From: Clavibacter sp. B3I6
GTDB lineage: Bacteria; Actinomycetota; Actinomycetes; Actinomycetales; Microbacteriaceae
Direction of reading: 5' to 3'
NCBI RefSeq assembly: GCF_030816895.1
Contig: NZ_JAUSYL010000001.1
Location: 3,154,485 to 3,218,484, forward strand
Length of the DNA stretch: 64,000 bases
Part shown: in pieces, positions 45,700 through 55,191 of the stretch
Layout of the letters: each line of letters opens with the position of its first letter
Position numbering within the stretch: position 1 is the stretch's first letter
Notes under the pieces: model-generated
The model's input: the letters and a program-made list of their open reading frames with translations, nothing else
The model's database searches: none
Told to the model about the DNA's origin: nothing
Translations under genes and position numbers: made by a program

Positions 45700-46623
45700 A
45701 TGAAGCACAGGAAACTCTCCATCCTCGCGGCCGCCGCCGCGGTCGTCGTCGGCCTCACCGGCTGCGGCGCGGCCGGCAGCGCGTCCGGCCCCGCCGTCGA
45801 CGCGGGCACCGACGCCCCCGCCAACGGCGACGGGCCCTACAAGCTCGAGCTCGCCGAGGACCCCACGTTCGACGAGGGCACGACGATGGCGCGCCTCGCC
45901 GAGGCGGGCTCCATGAAGGTCGGCACGAAGTTCGACCAGCCGCTCTTCGGCCTCGCGGGCCTCGACGGCAAGCCCGCCGGCTTCGACGTCGCCATCGCGG
46001 CGCTCGTCGCCAGCAAGCTCGGCATCGGCTTCGACGACATCGCCTTCACGGAGACGGTGTCCGCGAACCGCGAGCCCTTCATCCAGAACGGCTCGGTCGA
46101 CGCGGTCGTCGCGACGTACACGATCAACGACAAGCGCAAGGAGGTCGTGGACTTCGCGGGCCCGTACTACGTCGCCGGCCAGGCGCTCATGGTGCTCGCG
46201 GACGACACCGCGATCAACACGCCCGAGGACGTCCGCGGCAAGCAGGTCTGCTCGGTCGCCGGATCCACCCCCGCCGCGAACATCGAGGCCACGTTCGGCG
46301 CGGTCGTCGTGCCGACCGACGTCTACAGCAAGTGCCTCGACCCGCTGCGCAACGGCCAGGTCGCCGCGGTCACCACCGACAACGTGATCCTCTCCGGCTT
46401 CATCGACCAGAACGAGGGCGATTTCAAGCTCGTCGGCGACGGCGAGACGTTCACGGAGGAGCCCTACGGCATCGGCATCGCCAAGGACGACGAGGCGTTC
46501 CGCACCTTCATCAACGACACGCTGGAGGAGGCCTACGAGGACGGCACCTGGGCGCGCCTGTTCGAGGCGACGGCCGGCACGGTCATCGACACGCCGGAGC
46601 CCCCGGCGGTCGACCGCTACTAG
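45700..46623 (+). CDS. gluB: Glutamate ABC transporter substrate-binding lipoprotein
   Basis: The 307-residue protein has a lipobox LTGC (Cys22), so it is membrane-anchored outside the cell. It belongs to the SBP_bac_3 family: VGTKFDQPLFGLAGLDGKPAGFDVAIAALVA (core PLFGLAGLDGKPAGFDV), DAVVATYTINDKRKEVVDFAGPYY (core ATYTINDKRKEVVDF), and GIGIAKDD. Glutamate specificity is inferred from the gluABCD order. The binding protein is followed by a strong hairpin, consistent with higher expression than the permeases. Confidence 0.92.
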   Translation: MKHRKLSILAAAAAVVVGLTGCGAAGSASGPAVDAGTDAPANGDGPYKLELAEDPTFDEGTTMARLAEAGSMKVGTKFDQPLFGLAGLDGKPAGFDVAIAALVASKLGIGFDDIAFTETVSANREPFIQNGSVDAVVATYTINDKRKEVVDFAGPYYVAGQALMVLADDTAINTPEDVRGKQVCSVAGSTPAANIEATFGAVVVPTDVYSKCLDPLRNGQVAAVTTDNVILSGFIDQNEGDFKLVGDGETFTEEPYGIGIAKDDEAFRTFINDTLEEAYEDGTWARLFEATAGTVIDTPEPPAVDRY

Positions 46624-46630
46624 CACGACC

Positions 46631-46661
46631 GGGTCCCGCACGCCCTGCGCGTGCGGGACCC
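46631..46661 (+). terminator. Hairpin between gluB and gluC
   Basis: GGGTCCCGCACGC pairs perfectly with GCGTGCGGGACCC (13 bp) around CCTGC, 8 bp after the gluB stop. It probably attenuates read-through or protects the gluB mRNA end. Confidence 0.75.
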
Positions 46662-46733
46662 GTCCCTGTCCGGGCCCCCGAGGCCCCGACCCGACCCGCC
46701 CGGCCTCGCCGGTGCCCAGCCAGGAGGTGTGCC

Positions 46734-47381
46734 GTGGACGTGATCCTCGACAATCTCGACGTGTTCCTGCGGGGGTTCGGCGGCACGCTGCGCCTCCTCC
46801 TCACCACGGTGCTCTTCGCGCTCCCGCTGGGGGTCGTGATCGCCGCCATGAGGATCTCGCCCGTCGCGAGCCTCCGCGCGACCTCCACGGTCTACGTCGA
46901 GCTGCTGCGGAACACCCCGCTGCTGCTCGTCTTCACCTTCTTCAGCGTCGTGATCACGTCGATCTCGGGCGCGCTTCCGTTCATGACGGCCGCGGTGCTC
47001 GCGCTCACGCTGTACACGGCGCCCTTCTTCGCCGAGGCGATCCGCTCCGGCATCAACAGCGTGCCCGTCGGCCAGGCGGAGGCGGCGCGCAGCATCGGGC
47101 TGACGTTCTCCCAGACGCTCGGGCACGTGATCCTGCCGCAGGCGCTCCGTACGGTCGTGCCGCCGCTGATCAACGTGGTCATCGCGCTCACCAAGAACAC
47201 GTCCATCGCGGGCGCGTACTTCATCTACGAGCTGTTCAACGTGGGCCGCGACGTCGCGAACGCCAACGGGAACGCGGTCGTCTGGGTGTTCGTGGGCGTG
47301 GCGTTCTTCTACCTCATCATCACGGTCCCGCTCGGCCAGCTGGCGGACCACCTCGAGAAGCGAGTGGCGGTCTCCCGATGA
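46734..47381 (+). CDS. gluC: Glutamate ABC transporter permease 1
   Basis: The 215-residue permease has about five helices. The EAA-loop region conserved in polar amino-acid permeases (EAIRSGINSVPVGQAEAARSIGLTFSQTL, core GQAEAARSIGLT) contacts the ATPase. GTG 46734 follows AGGAGG by 6 nt. The stop overlaps gluD (ATGA). It pairs with gluD as the heterodimeric channel. Confidence 0.93.
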   Translation: MDVILDNLDVFLRGFGGTLRLLLTTVLFALPLGVVIAAMRISPVASLRATSTVYVELLRNTPLLLVFTFFSVVITSISGALPFMTAAVLALTLYTAPFFAEAIRSGINSVPVGQAEAARSIGLTFSQTLGHVILPQALRTVVPPLINVVIALTKNTSIAGAYFIYELFNVGRDVANANGNAVVWVFVGVAFFYLIITVPLGQLADHLEKRVAVSR

Positions 47382-48202
47382 GCCAGGTCCTCTACGACGT
47401 CCCCGGGCCCCGCGCCCGCCGGCGCTCGCGCATCCTCTCCGTCGTCACGGGCGTCGTCCTCGTCGCCGTGCTCGCGTTCGCCGCCGTCCGCCTCCAGCAG
47501 GCCGGGCAGTTCAGCCCCGACATCTGGCGCGTGCTCAACGACCCGCTGGTGTGGGGCCTGCTGCTGAAGGGCCTGTGGGTCGTCCTCCAGTCGGCCGCGG
47601 TCGCCGCCGTGCTGGCGATCCTGCTCGGCATGGTGCTCGCGCTCCTGCGCATGAGCGAGCACCGGGTCATCCGCTACGCGGTCACCGTGGTGCTCGAGTT
47701 CTTCCGCGGCATGCCCGTGCTGCTGATGATGCTCTTCATCTACCTGATCTTCCCCATCGGCCCGTACTGGGCCGTCGTCACCGCGCTCACGCTCTACAAC
47801 GGCGCGATCATCGGCGAGGCGCTGCGCTCGGGGATCCTCGGGCTGCCCCGCGGACAGCGGGAGGCGGGCCTCGCGATCGGCCTGCGTCCCCTGCAGAACC
47901 GGCTCCTGGTGGAGTTCCCGCAGGCGTTCCGCACCATGCTGCCGATCATCGTGGCCCAGCTCGTGGTGCTCATCAAGGACACCGCGCTCGGCACCATCGT
48001 CAGCCTCGTCGGCCTGACGAAGCAGGGCGAGCTGATCCTCGAGGCCACGAGCCGCGCCAACTCGCTGCCGATCTTCGTGGTGATGGTGGGCATGTACCTC
48101 GTGCTGAACCTCACCGTGTCGACCATCGCCCGGCGCCTGGCGCGGAAGCGCGGACCGCGCGTGGCCAAGACCGTCGCCGCGGGGACCTCGCAGGGCGCGT
48201 AG
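47378..48202 (+). CDS. gluD: Glutamate ABC transporter permease 2
   Basis: The 274-residue permease has an Arg-rich N-terminus, about five to six helices, and the EAA loop GEALRSGILGLPRGQREAGLAIGL (core PRGQREAGLAIGL). Its tail is basic. It overlaps gluC by 4 bp. Three short GGGCCCGTCG repeats lie between its stop and pheS. Confidence 0.93.
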   Translation: MSQVLYDVPGPRARRRSRILSVVTGVVLVAVLAFAAVRLQQAGQFSPDIWRVLNDPLVWGLLLKGLWVVLQSAAVAAVLAILLGMVLALLRMSEHRVIRYAVTVVLEFFRGMPVLLMMLFIYLIFPIGPYWAVVTALTLYNGAIIGEALRSGILGLPRGQREAGLAIGLRPLQNRLLVEFPQAFRTMLPIIVAQLVVLIKDTALGTIVSLVGLTKQGELILEATSRANSLPIFVVMVGMYLVLNLTVSTIARRLARKRGPRVAKTVAAGTSQGA

Positions 48203-48234
48203 CCGTCCCGCCGGGTCGTCCCGGCTCGCCCCAC

Positions 48235-48290
48235 GGGCCCGTCGCCTCCGTGCGGCGGGCCCGTCGTGCGTGCGGGCGGCGGGCCCGTCG
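48235..48290 (+). repeat. Three copies of GGGCCCGTCG
   Basis: GGGCCCGTCG occurs at 48235-48244, 48257-48266 and 48281-48290 between gluD and pheS. The palindromic GGGCCC cores could form alternative pairings; the meaning is unknown. Confidence 0.5.
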
Positions 48291-48317
48291 CGGGCGGGGA
48301 GCGCGCACCCCGATCGG

Positions 48318-48323
48318 TAGACT
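48318..48323 (+). promoter_or_regulatory. Leaderless -10 of pheS (TAGACT)
   Basis: TAGACT ends 8 nt before ATG 48332. No T-box or Phe-rich leader peptide is seen. Confidence 0.55.
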
Positions 48324-48331
48324 CGGGCCTC

Positions 48332-49369
48332 ATGTCCGAACCCCAGATCTCCGAGGAGAGCGTCGGCGCCGCCGTGGAGCAGGCGATGGCCGCGCTCGCC
48401 GCGACCACCGACTCCGCGTCGCTCGCGCAGGCGCGCTCCGCCCACATCGGCGAGGCGTCGCCGCTCGCCCGGCTCAACGGATCGCTGCGGTCCCTGCCGC
48501 CCGCCGACCGCAAGGACGCCGGCAAGCTCGTGGGCCAGTCCCGCGCCCGTGTCACGCAGGCGTTCCAGGCCCGCGAGGCGGAGATCCAGGAGCAGGAGGC
48601 CGCGGAGCGCCTGGTCGCCGAGGCCGTGGACGTCACCGCGCTGCCGAGCCGCTGGCGCGCCGGCGCCCGGCACCCGCTCACCATGCTCGAGGAGCGCATC
48701 GCCGACATCTTCGTCGGCATGGGCTGGCAGGTGAACGAGGGCCCCGAGCTCGAGAGCGAGTGGTTCAACTTCGACGCGCTGAACTTCCCGCCCGACCACC
48801 CGGCGCGCGCCATGCAGGACTCCTTCTACGTGGATCCCACCGACGCGCACCTGGTGCTCCGCACGCACACCTCGCCCGTGCAGATCCGCACGCTGCTCGC
48901 CGACGCGCTGCCCGTCTACACGATCGCGCAGGGCCGCACCTTCCGCAGCGACGAGCTCGACGCGACGCACACGCCCGCGTTCCGCCAGGTGGAGGGGATC
49001 GCGATCGACCGCGGCCTCACCATGGCGCACCTGCGCGGCACGCTCGAGCACTTCGCGCGCTCCATGTTCGGCGAGGACGCCCGCATCCGCCTGCGCCCCA
49101 ACTACTTCCCGTTCACCGAGCCGAGCGCCGAGATGGACGTCTGGCACCCGGCCGCCGCGGGCGGACCCCGGTGGATCGAGTGGGGCGGCTGCGGCATGGT
49201 GAACCCGAACGTGCTCCGCTCCGCCGGCATCGACCCCGACGAGTACCAGGGCTTCGCGTTCGGCATGGGCACCGAGCGCACCCTCATGTTCCGCAACGAC
49301 CTCTCCGACATGCGCGACATCGTCGAGGGCGACATCCGATTCGGCGCGCAGTTCGGGATGGTGGTGTAG
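48332..49369 (+). CDS. pheS: Phenylalanyl-tRNA synthetase alpha subunit
   Basis: The 345-residue subunit carries the class II catalytic core. The N-terminal coiled coil spans about 1-100. Motif 1 is around HPLTMLEERIADIFVGMGW (core MLEERIADIFVGMG), motif 2 is FRSDELDATHTPAFRQVEG (core HTPAFRQVEG), and motif 3 is GFAFGMGTERTLM. It pairs with pheT, 2 bp downstream, in an alpha2-beta2 enzyme. Confidence 0.97.
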   Translation: MSEPQISEESVGAAVEQAMAALAATTDSASLAQARSAHIGEASPLARLNGSLRSLPPADRKDAGKLVGQSRARVTQAFQAREAEIQEQEAAERLVAEAVDVTALPSRWRAGARHPLTMLEERIADIFVGMGWQVNEGPELESEWFNFDALNFPPDHPARAMQDSFYVDPTDAHLVLRTHTSPVQIRTLLADALPVYTIAQGRTFRSDELDATHTPAFRQVEGIAIDRGLTMAHLRGTLEHFARSMFGEDARIRLRPNYFPFTEPSAEMDVWHPAAAGGPRWIEWGGCGMVNPNVLRSAGIDPDEYQGFAFGMGTERTLMFRNDLSDMRDIVEGDIRFGAQFGMVV

Positions 49370-49371
49370 TC

Positions 49372-51915
49372 GTGAGGATCCCGATCAGCTGGCTCGGCGA
49401 GCACGTGGAGCTCCCGGCGGGCGTCACCCCCGAGGACGTCCACGCCTCGCTCGTCAAGGTGGGCCTCGAGGAGGAGGACGTGCACGCGTTCGCCATCTCC
49501 GGCCCCGTCGTCGTCGGGCAGGTGCTCGAGGCGACCCCCGAGCCGCAGACCAACGGCAAGACCATCAACTGGTGCCGCGTCCGCGTCGCGCCCGAGGGCG
49601 TGACGGCGGCCGACGGCGGCGAGGACGTGCGCGGCATCGTGTGCGGCGCCCACAACTTCGTCGTCGGCGACAAGGTGGTGGTGAGCCTGCCGGGCGCGGT
49701 GCTCCCCGGCCCGTTCCCCATCTCCGCGCGGAAGACCTACGGCCACGTGTCCGACGGCATGATCGCGTCGTCGCGCGAGCTCGGGCTGGGGGAGGAGCAC
49801 GACGGGATCCTCGTCCTCTCCTCCCTGGGTCTCGACCCGGAGGTGGGCACGGACGCGCTCGCGCTCCTGCACCTCGACGACCGGGCCGTGGAGGTCAACG
49901 TCACGCCCGACCGCGGCTACGCGTTCTCGATCCGCGGCATCGCCCGGGAGTACGCCCACGCCACGGGCGCCGCGTACACCGACCCCGCCGACGCGCTCGC
50001 GCTGCTCACCGCGGACGCGCCCGTCACGGGGATCGAGGTCCGCGTCGACGACGCCGCCCCCCTCCGCGGCCGCGTGGGCGCCGACGTCTTCGTGACGCGC
50101 GTGGTGTCCGGCCTCGACGTGTCGCGGCCCACCCCGCCGTGGATGGTGTCGCGCCTGACGCTAGCGGGCGTCCGCTCCATCTCGCTCGTCGTCGACGTCA
50201 CCAACTACGTCATGCTCGAGCTCGGCCAGCCGCTGCACGGCTACGACCTCGACCGGCTGCAGGGCGGCATCGTCGTCCGGCGCGCGGCCGAGGGCGAGGC
50301 GCTCGTCACGCTCGACGGGCGCGAGCGCGCGCTGCACGCCGAGGACCTGGTGATCGCCGACGACTCGGGGCCCGTCGGCCTCGCGGGCGTCATGGGCGGC
50401 GCGGCCACGGAGATCGGCGCGGGCACCACGCGCGTGCTGATCGAGGCGGCCGGCTTCGACCCCGTCTCCATCGCGCGCACGGCCCGGCGCCACAAGCTGC
50501 CGAGCGAGGCGTCCAAGCGCTTCGAGCGCGGCGTGGATCCCCGCATCGCGCCCGCCGCCGCCGCCCGCGCCGTGCAGCTCCTCGAGGAGCTCGCCGGCGG
50601 CCACGCCGAGGGCCTCGGCTCGCTGCTCGACACGACCGCGCCGCCCGCGGTCGTCGAGCTGCCCGTCGGCTACCCGGCGTCGCTCGTCGGCGTCGACTAC
50701 ACGGAGGACGAGGTGCGCCACGCGCTCGTCGACGTCGGCTGCGCCCTCGAGGAGCGCGACGGCGTGCTGCTCGTCACGCCGCCCACCTGGCGGCCCGACC
50801 TCCGGCACCGCGCCGACCTCGTGGAGGAGGTCGCCCGCATCGTCGGCTACGACCGGATCCCCGCGGTCCTGCCCGTCGCCCCTCCCGGCCGCGGGCTCAC
50901 GGTCGCGCAGCGCCTGCGTCGTCAGGCCTCGATCGCGCTCGCCGCGGGCGGGCTCACGGAGGTCATGGGGTCGCCGTTCGCGTCCGAGGCGCAGAACGCG
51001 CGCTTCGGCGCGGCCGACCGCGACGACGCCCCCGCCGTCCGGCTCGCGAACCCCCTCGACGTCGCGTACCCGTTCCTCCGCCGCTCGCTGCTGCCCGGGC
51101 TCATCGACATCGCGCGGCGCAACCTGTCGCGCGGGTCCACGGACCTCGCGCTCTTCGAGACCGGCACCGTGTTCCTCCCGTCCGCGGGCGTCGCCTACGG
51201 CTCCCCGCAGATGCCGCCCGGGGCCGCGCGTCCCGATGCGGAGTCCCTGCGGGCGCTCGACGCCGGCATCCCGCCGCAGCCCCGCCACGTCGGCGTGCTG
51301 ATCCTCGGCGACGCCGTCCCGAAGCAGCCGGGCACCCCCGCGCAGCGGGCGGGCCTCGTCGACGCGCTCGACGCCGTGCGGCAGCTCGCGCACGCGGTGG
51401 GCGTGGAGATCCGCTTCGAGCAGGGCGCGCACGCGGCCATGCACCCGGGCCGCACGGCCGCGGTCGAGGCCGTGACCGCCGACGGCCCCGTCATCGTAGG
51501 CGTCGCGGGCGAGCTCCTGCCGGCGCTCGCCGCCGAGCTCGACCTGCCCGAGCGCGTCGCGCTCGCCGAGGTCGACCTCGATCGGCTCGTGGCGCTCGCG
51601 GGTGGTACCGTCGAGGTGCGCCCCCTGCGGTCGATGCCCGTCGCCACGCAGGACCTCAGCCTCGTCGTGCCGCTCGAGGTGCCGGCGGGCGAGCTCCTCG
51701 CCACGGTGGTGGAGGGTGCGGGCGAGCTGCTCGAGACCGCGCGCCTCGTCGACGACTACCGCGGACCCGGTGTCGACGCGGGCACGCGCTCGCTCACCTT
51801 CGCCCTCCGGTTCCGCGCGCCCGACCGCACGCTGACCGCGGCCGAGGCGAGCGAGGCCCGGGACGGAGCTGTCCGGCTCGCCGGCGAGCGGTTCGGCGCC
51901 ACGCTCCGCGAGTAG
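49372..51915 (+). CDS. pheT: Phenylalanyl-tRNA synthetase beta subunit
   Basis: The 847-residue subunit shows an N-terminal EMAP-type tRNA-binding domain (about 40-155, with GIVCGAHNFVVGDKVVVSLPGA). The editing and catalytic-like B domains follow (FDPVSIARTARRHKLPSEASKRFERGVDP, core HKLPSEASKRFERGVDP). The anticodon-binding ferredoxin-like domain is at the C-terminus (FALRFRAPDRTLT). Start is GTG 49372, 2 bp after pheS. A bulged hairpin terminator follows. Confidence 0.97.
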   Translation: MRIPISWLGEHVELPAGVTPEDVHASLVKVGLEEEDVHAFAISGPVVVGQVLEATPEPQTNGKTINWCRVRVAPEGVTAADGGEDVRGIVCGAHNFVVGDKVVVSLPGAVLPGPFPISARKTYGHVSDGMIASSRELGLGEEHDGILVLSSLGLDPEVGTDALALLHLDDRAVEVNVTPDRGYAFSIRGIAREYAHATGAAYTDPADALALLTADAPVTGIEVRVDDAAPLRGRVGADVFVTRVVSGLDVSRPTPPWMVSRLTLAGVRSISLVVDVTNYVMLELGQPLHGYDLDRLQGGIVVRRAAEGEALVTLDGRERALHAEDLVIADDSGPVGLAGVMGGAATEIGAGTTRVLIEAAGFDPVSIARTARRHKLPSEASKRFERGVDPRIAPAAAARAVQLLEELAGGHAEGLGSLLDTTAPPAVVELPVGYPASLVGVDYTEDEVRHALVDVGCALEERDGVLLVTPPTWRPDLRHRADLVEEVARIVGYDRIPAVLPVAPPGRGLTVAQRLRRQASIALAAGGLTEVMGSPFASEAQNARFGAADRDDAPAVRLANPLDVAYPFLRRSLLPGLIDIARRNLSRGSTDLALFETGTVFLPSAGVAYGSPQMPPGAARPDAESLRALDAGIPPQPRHVGVLILGDAVPKQPGTPAQRAGLVDALDAVRQLAHAVGVEIRFEQGAHAAMHPGRTAAVEAVTADGPVIVGVAGELLPALAAELDLPERVALAEVDLDRLVALAGGTVEVRPLRSMPVATQDLSLVVPLEVPAGELLATVVEGAGELLETARLVDDYRGPGVDAGTRSLTFALRFRAPDRTLTAAEASEARDGAVRLAGERFGATLRE

Positions 51916-51958
51916 GCGGCAGCGCAGCGGCGTCGCACGGCGTCGCGACGGGACCGAC

Positions 51959-51993
51959 GCGGGCGGGACCCTCCCCAGGGAGGGTCCGCCCGC
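51959..51993 (+). terminator. Terminator of pheST
   Basis: GGACCCTCCC pairs with GGGAGGGTCC, extended by GCGGGC/GCCCGC beyond a one-base bulge, 44 bp after the stop. Confidence 0.75.
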
Positions 51994-52043
51994 GGTCACG
52001 TCCCGCTGTCCGCCGTCCGACGGGACCCCTCCCGCACCGGCAC

Positions 52044-52049
52044 TAGATT
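52044..52049 (+). promoter_or_regulatory. Leaderless -10 of argC (TAGATT)
   Basis: TAGATT ends 6 nt before ATG 52056. No clear ARG box was recognised next to it. Confidence 0.6.
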
Positions 52050-52055
52050 TGGTGC

Positions 52056-53105
52056 ATGTCATTCTCAGTCGCCGTCGCGGGCGCCAGCGGCTACGCGGGC
52101 GGGGAGCTCCTCCGCCTGCTGGCCGACCACCCGCGCCTCGAGGTCACGACGCTCACCGCCTTCCAGAACGCGGGCGAGCGGCTCCGGCAGGTGCACCCGC
52201 ACCTCACGTCGTACGCCGACCGCACCTTCGTCGAGACCACGGCCGAGCAGCTCGCCGGCCACGACGTCGTGTTCCTCGCCCTGCCGCACGGCAAGTCGGG
52301 CGCCCTCACCGCCGAGCTCGACGACGCGACCCTCGTGGTCGACTGCGGCGCCGACCACCGGCTCGTCGACGAGGCGGCGTGGGACGCGTTCTACGGCGGC
52401 GAGTTCGCCGGCGCCTGGCCCTACGGCCTCCCGGAGCTGCTGCACGCGGAGGAGGGCGGCACCCAGCGCACGCACCTGTCCGGCGTCAAGCGCATCGCGG
52501 TCCCCGGCTGCAACGTCACGGCCATCACGCTCGGGCTCCAGCCCGGCATCCGCGCGGGCGTCATCGAGCCGGAGGACATCGTCGCCGTGCTGGCCGTGGG
52601 CCCGTCCGGCGCCGGCCGCTCGCTGCGCACGAACCTGCTGGCGAGCGAGATCCTCGGATCCGCGAGCGCCTACGCGGTCGGCGGCACGCACCGGCACACC
52701 CCGGAGATCCGGCAGAACCTCGAGACGGCCGGCGGCGGGCACGTCAGCGTCTCGTTCACGCCCGTCCTCGTGCCCATGGCCCGGGGGATCCTCGCCACGG
52801 CCACCGCCCGCCTCGCCCCCGGCTTCTCCGCGCACGACGTGCGCGCCGCCTGGGAGCTCGCCTACGCCGAGGAGCCGTTCGTGCACCTCCTGCCGGAGGG
52901 ATCGTTCCCGAACGTGTCCGACGTCACGGGATCCAACAGCGCGCTCGTGGGCATCGCCGTCGACGAGGCCGCGGGCCGCGTCGTCACGGTCACCGCCATC
53001 GACAACCTGGTCAAGGGCACGGCGGGAGCGGCCATCCAGTCCGCGAACATCGCGCTCGGGCTGCCCGAGGCCATGGGCCTCCCGGTGAACGGGGTCGCCC
53101 CGTGA
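52056..53105 (+). CDS. argC: N-acetyl-gamma-glutamyl-phosphate reductase
   Basis: The 349-residue enzyme reduces N-acetylglutamyl phosphate to the semialdehyde. The NADP motif GASGYAGGELLRLL is at the N-terminus. The catalytic Cys is in VPGCNVTAITLGLQP. FTPVLVPMARGI and NLVKGTAGAAIQ are conserved. A leaderless -10 drives the arg operon. Its stop overlaps the argJ start (GTGA). Confidence 0.96.
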   Translation: MSFSVAVAGASGYAGGELLRLLADHPRLEVTTLTAFQNAGERLRQVHPHLTSYADRTFVETTAEQLAGHDVVFLALPHGKSGALTAELDDATLVVDCGADHRLVDEAAWDAFYGGEFAGAWPYGLPELLHAEEGGTQRTHLSGVKRIAVPGCNVTAITLGLQPGIRAGVIEPEDIVAVLAVGPSGAGRSLRTNLLASEILGSASAYAVGGTHRHTPEIRQNLETAGGGHVSVSFTPVLVPMARGILATATARLAPGFSAHDVRAAWELAYAEEPFVHLLPEGSFPNVSDVTGSNSALVGIAVDEAAGRVVTVTAIDNLVKGTAGAAIQSANIALGLPEAMGLPVNGVAP

Positions 53106-54256
53106 GCGTCACCGCCGCACGCGGCTTCGTCGCCGGCGGGGTCGCCGCCGGGCTCAAGTCCACGGGCGCGCTCGACGTCGCCCTCGTCCGGAACACCGGT
53201 CCGTCGCAGGCCGCAGCCGCCGTGTTCACGAGCAACCGCTGCCAGGCCAACCCCATCCTGTGGTCGCGCCAGGTCATCGGCGACGGCCGCGTGAGCGCGG
53301 TCGTCCTCAACTCCGGCGGGGCCAACTGCTACACGGGATCCCGCGGGTTCCAGGTCACGCACGCCACCGCCGAGGCGGTGGGCAGCGCCCTCGACGTGTC
53401 GAGCGGCGACGTGCTCGTCTGCAGCACGGGCCTCATCGGCGAGCAGCTCCCGCTCGAGAAGCTCGAGGACGGGGTCGCCCGCGTCTCCGCGGCGCTCGCC
53501 GAGGACGGCGGGGACGACGCGGCGCGCGCCATCATGACCACCGACACCAGGCCCAAGCAGTCCGCGCGCGCGTCCGACGCCGGCTGGACGGTCGGCGGGA
53601 TGGCCAAGGGCGCCGGCATGCTCGCGCCGGGCCTCGCGACCATGCTCGTCGTCATCACGACCGACGCCGACCTCGACGCCCCGGCGCTCGACCGGGCGCT
53701 CCGCGAGGCCACGCGCGTCACCTTCGACCGCCTCGACTCCGACGGCTGCATGTCGACCAACGACCAGGTCACGCTCCTCGCGAGCGGCGCATCCGGCGTC
53801 GTCCCCGACGCGGACGCCTTCCAGGCCGCGCTCACCGCCGTGTGCGCGGACCTCGCCGAGCAGCTCCAGGCCGACGCCGAGGGCGCGTCGCACGACATCG
53901 CCATCGAGGTCGTGCACGCGGCCGACGACGCGGACGCGGTCGAGGTCGGCCGCGCGGTCGCGCGCAGCAACCTCTTCAAGGCCGCGGTGTTCGGCAACGA
54001 CCCCAACTGGGGCCGCGTGCTGGCCGCGGTCGGCACCACGGGCGCCGCCTTCGACCCGTACGGCATCGACGTCGCGATCAACGGCGTCCAGGTCTGCCGC
54101 GCGGGCGAGCCGCACGACAGCCGCGACCTGGTCGACCTCCACCCGCGCGCCGTGCACGTCCTCATCGACCTGCACGCGGGCGACGCGACGGCCACCATCC
54201 TCACCAACGACCTCACGCACGACTACGTGCACGAGAACAGCGCGTACGCGAGCTGA
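53102..54256 (+). CDS. argJ: Bifunctional ornithine acetyltransferase/N-acetylglutamate synthase
   Basis: The 384-residue precursor is expected to cleave itself before the Thr of the LATML segment (in MAKGAGMLAPGLATMLVVIT, core GAGMLAPGLATML) into alpha and beta chains. It recycles the acetyl group from acetylornithine to glutamate. TSNRCQANPILWS and RSNLFKAAVFGNDPNWGR are conserved. Presence of argJ implies the cyclic arginine pathway. Coupled at both ends (GTGA and TGATG). Confidence 0.96.
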   Translation: MSVTAARGFVAGGVAAGLKSTGALDVALVRNTGPSQAAAAVFTSNRCQANPILWSRQVIGDGRVSAVVLNSGGANCYTGSRGFQVTHATAEAVGSALDVSSGDVLVCSTGLIGEQLPLEKLEDGVARVSAALAEDGGDDAARAIMTTDTRPKQSARASDAGWTVGGMAKGAGMLAPGLATMLVVITTDADLDAPALDRALREATRVTFDRLDSDGCMSTNDQVTLLASGASGVVPDADAFQAALTAVCADLAEQLQADAEGASHDIAIEVVHAADDADAVEVGRAVARSNLFKAAVFGNDPNWGRVLAAVGTTGAAFDPYGIDVAINGVQVCRAGEPHDSRDLVDLHPRAVHVLIDLHAGDATATILTNDLTHDYVHENSAYAS

Positions 54257-55191
54257 TGGGCGACGCAGACGGGACGGACGTGACCGCCATCACGCAGGAG
54301 GCCGCCGACCTCGACCAGGCGCAGGCCGAGTCGAAGGCGGCGACCCTCATCGAGTCGCTGTCGTGGCTGCAGCGCTTCCACGACCGCATCGTGGTCGTGA
54401 AGTTCGGCGGCAACGCCATGGTCGACGAGGAGCTCACGCGCACCTTCGCCGAGGACGTGGTCTACCTCCGCTACGCCGGGCTCCGGCCCGTGGTCGTGCA
54501 CGGCGGCGGACCGCAGATCAGCGCGATGCTCACGCGCCTCGGCATCGAGAGCGAGTTCCGCGGGGGATACCGCGTCACCACGCCCGAGGTGCTCGAGGTC
54601 GTCCGCATGGTGCTCACCGGCCAGGTCAGCCGTGACGTCGTGCGCGGCATCAACGCGCACGGGCCGCTGGCGGCCGCCGTCTCGGGCGAGGACGCGGGGC
54701 TGTTCACGGGCCGCCGCCGCGGAGCCGTCGTCGACGGCGTCGAGGTCGACCTCGGCCTCGTCGGCGACGTCGTCGCGGTGGATCCCACGGCCGTGCTCGC
54801 GCAGCTCGACGCCGGCCGCATCCCCGTCGTCTCCTCCATCGCCCCGGACGAGTCGGACGCGTCGGTGTCCCTCAACGTGAACGCCGACGCGGCGGCCGCC
54901 GCGCTCGCCGTGGCGCTCGGGGCCGAGAAGCTCGTCATCCTCACCGACGTCGCCGGCCTCTACCGCGACTGGCCGGACCGCGGATCCCTCGTCTCGGACA
55001 TCCGCGCCGACGAGCTGCGCGCTCTGCTGCCGTCGCTCGAGTCGGGCATGATCCCGAAGATGGCCGCGTGCCTCGAGGCCGTCGACGGGGGAGTGCCCAA
55101 GGCCGCCATCATCGACGGCCGCATCCCGCACTCGATGCTCCTCGAGATCTTCACCACCAACGGAATCGGAACGGAGGTCGTGCCCGCATGA
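54256..55191 (+). CDS. argB: Acetylglutamate kinase
   Basis: The 311-residue amino-acid kinase phosphorylates N-acetylglutamate, the usual feedback point of the pathway. VVVKFGGNAMVDEEL, VVVHGGGPQISAML, the acetylglutamate-binding SLNVNADAAAAALA (core NVNADAAAAALA) and LTDVAGLYRDWPD are present. The ~30-residue N-terminal extension resembles the helix of arginine-sensitive kinases, so feedback inhibition is likely but inferred. Confidence 0.96.
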   Translation: MGDADGTDVTAITQEAADLDQAQAESKAATLIESLSWLQRFHDRIVVVKFGGNAMVDEELTRTFAEDVVYLRYAGLRPVVVHGGGPQISAMLTRLGIESEFRGGYRVTTPEVLEVVRMVLTGQVSRDVVRGINAHGPLAAAVSGEDAGLFTGRRRGAVVDGVEVDLGLVGDVVAVDPTAVLAQLDAGRIPVVSSIAPDESDASVSLNVNADAAAAALAVALGAEKLVILTDVAGLYRDWPDRGSLVSDIRADELRALLPSLESGMIPKMAACLEAVDGGVPKAAIIDGRIPHSMLLEIFTTNGIGTEVVPA

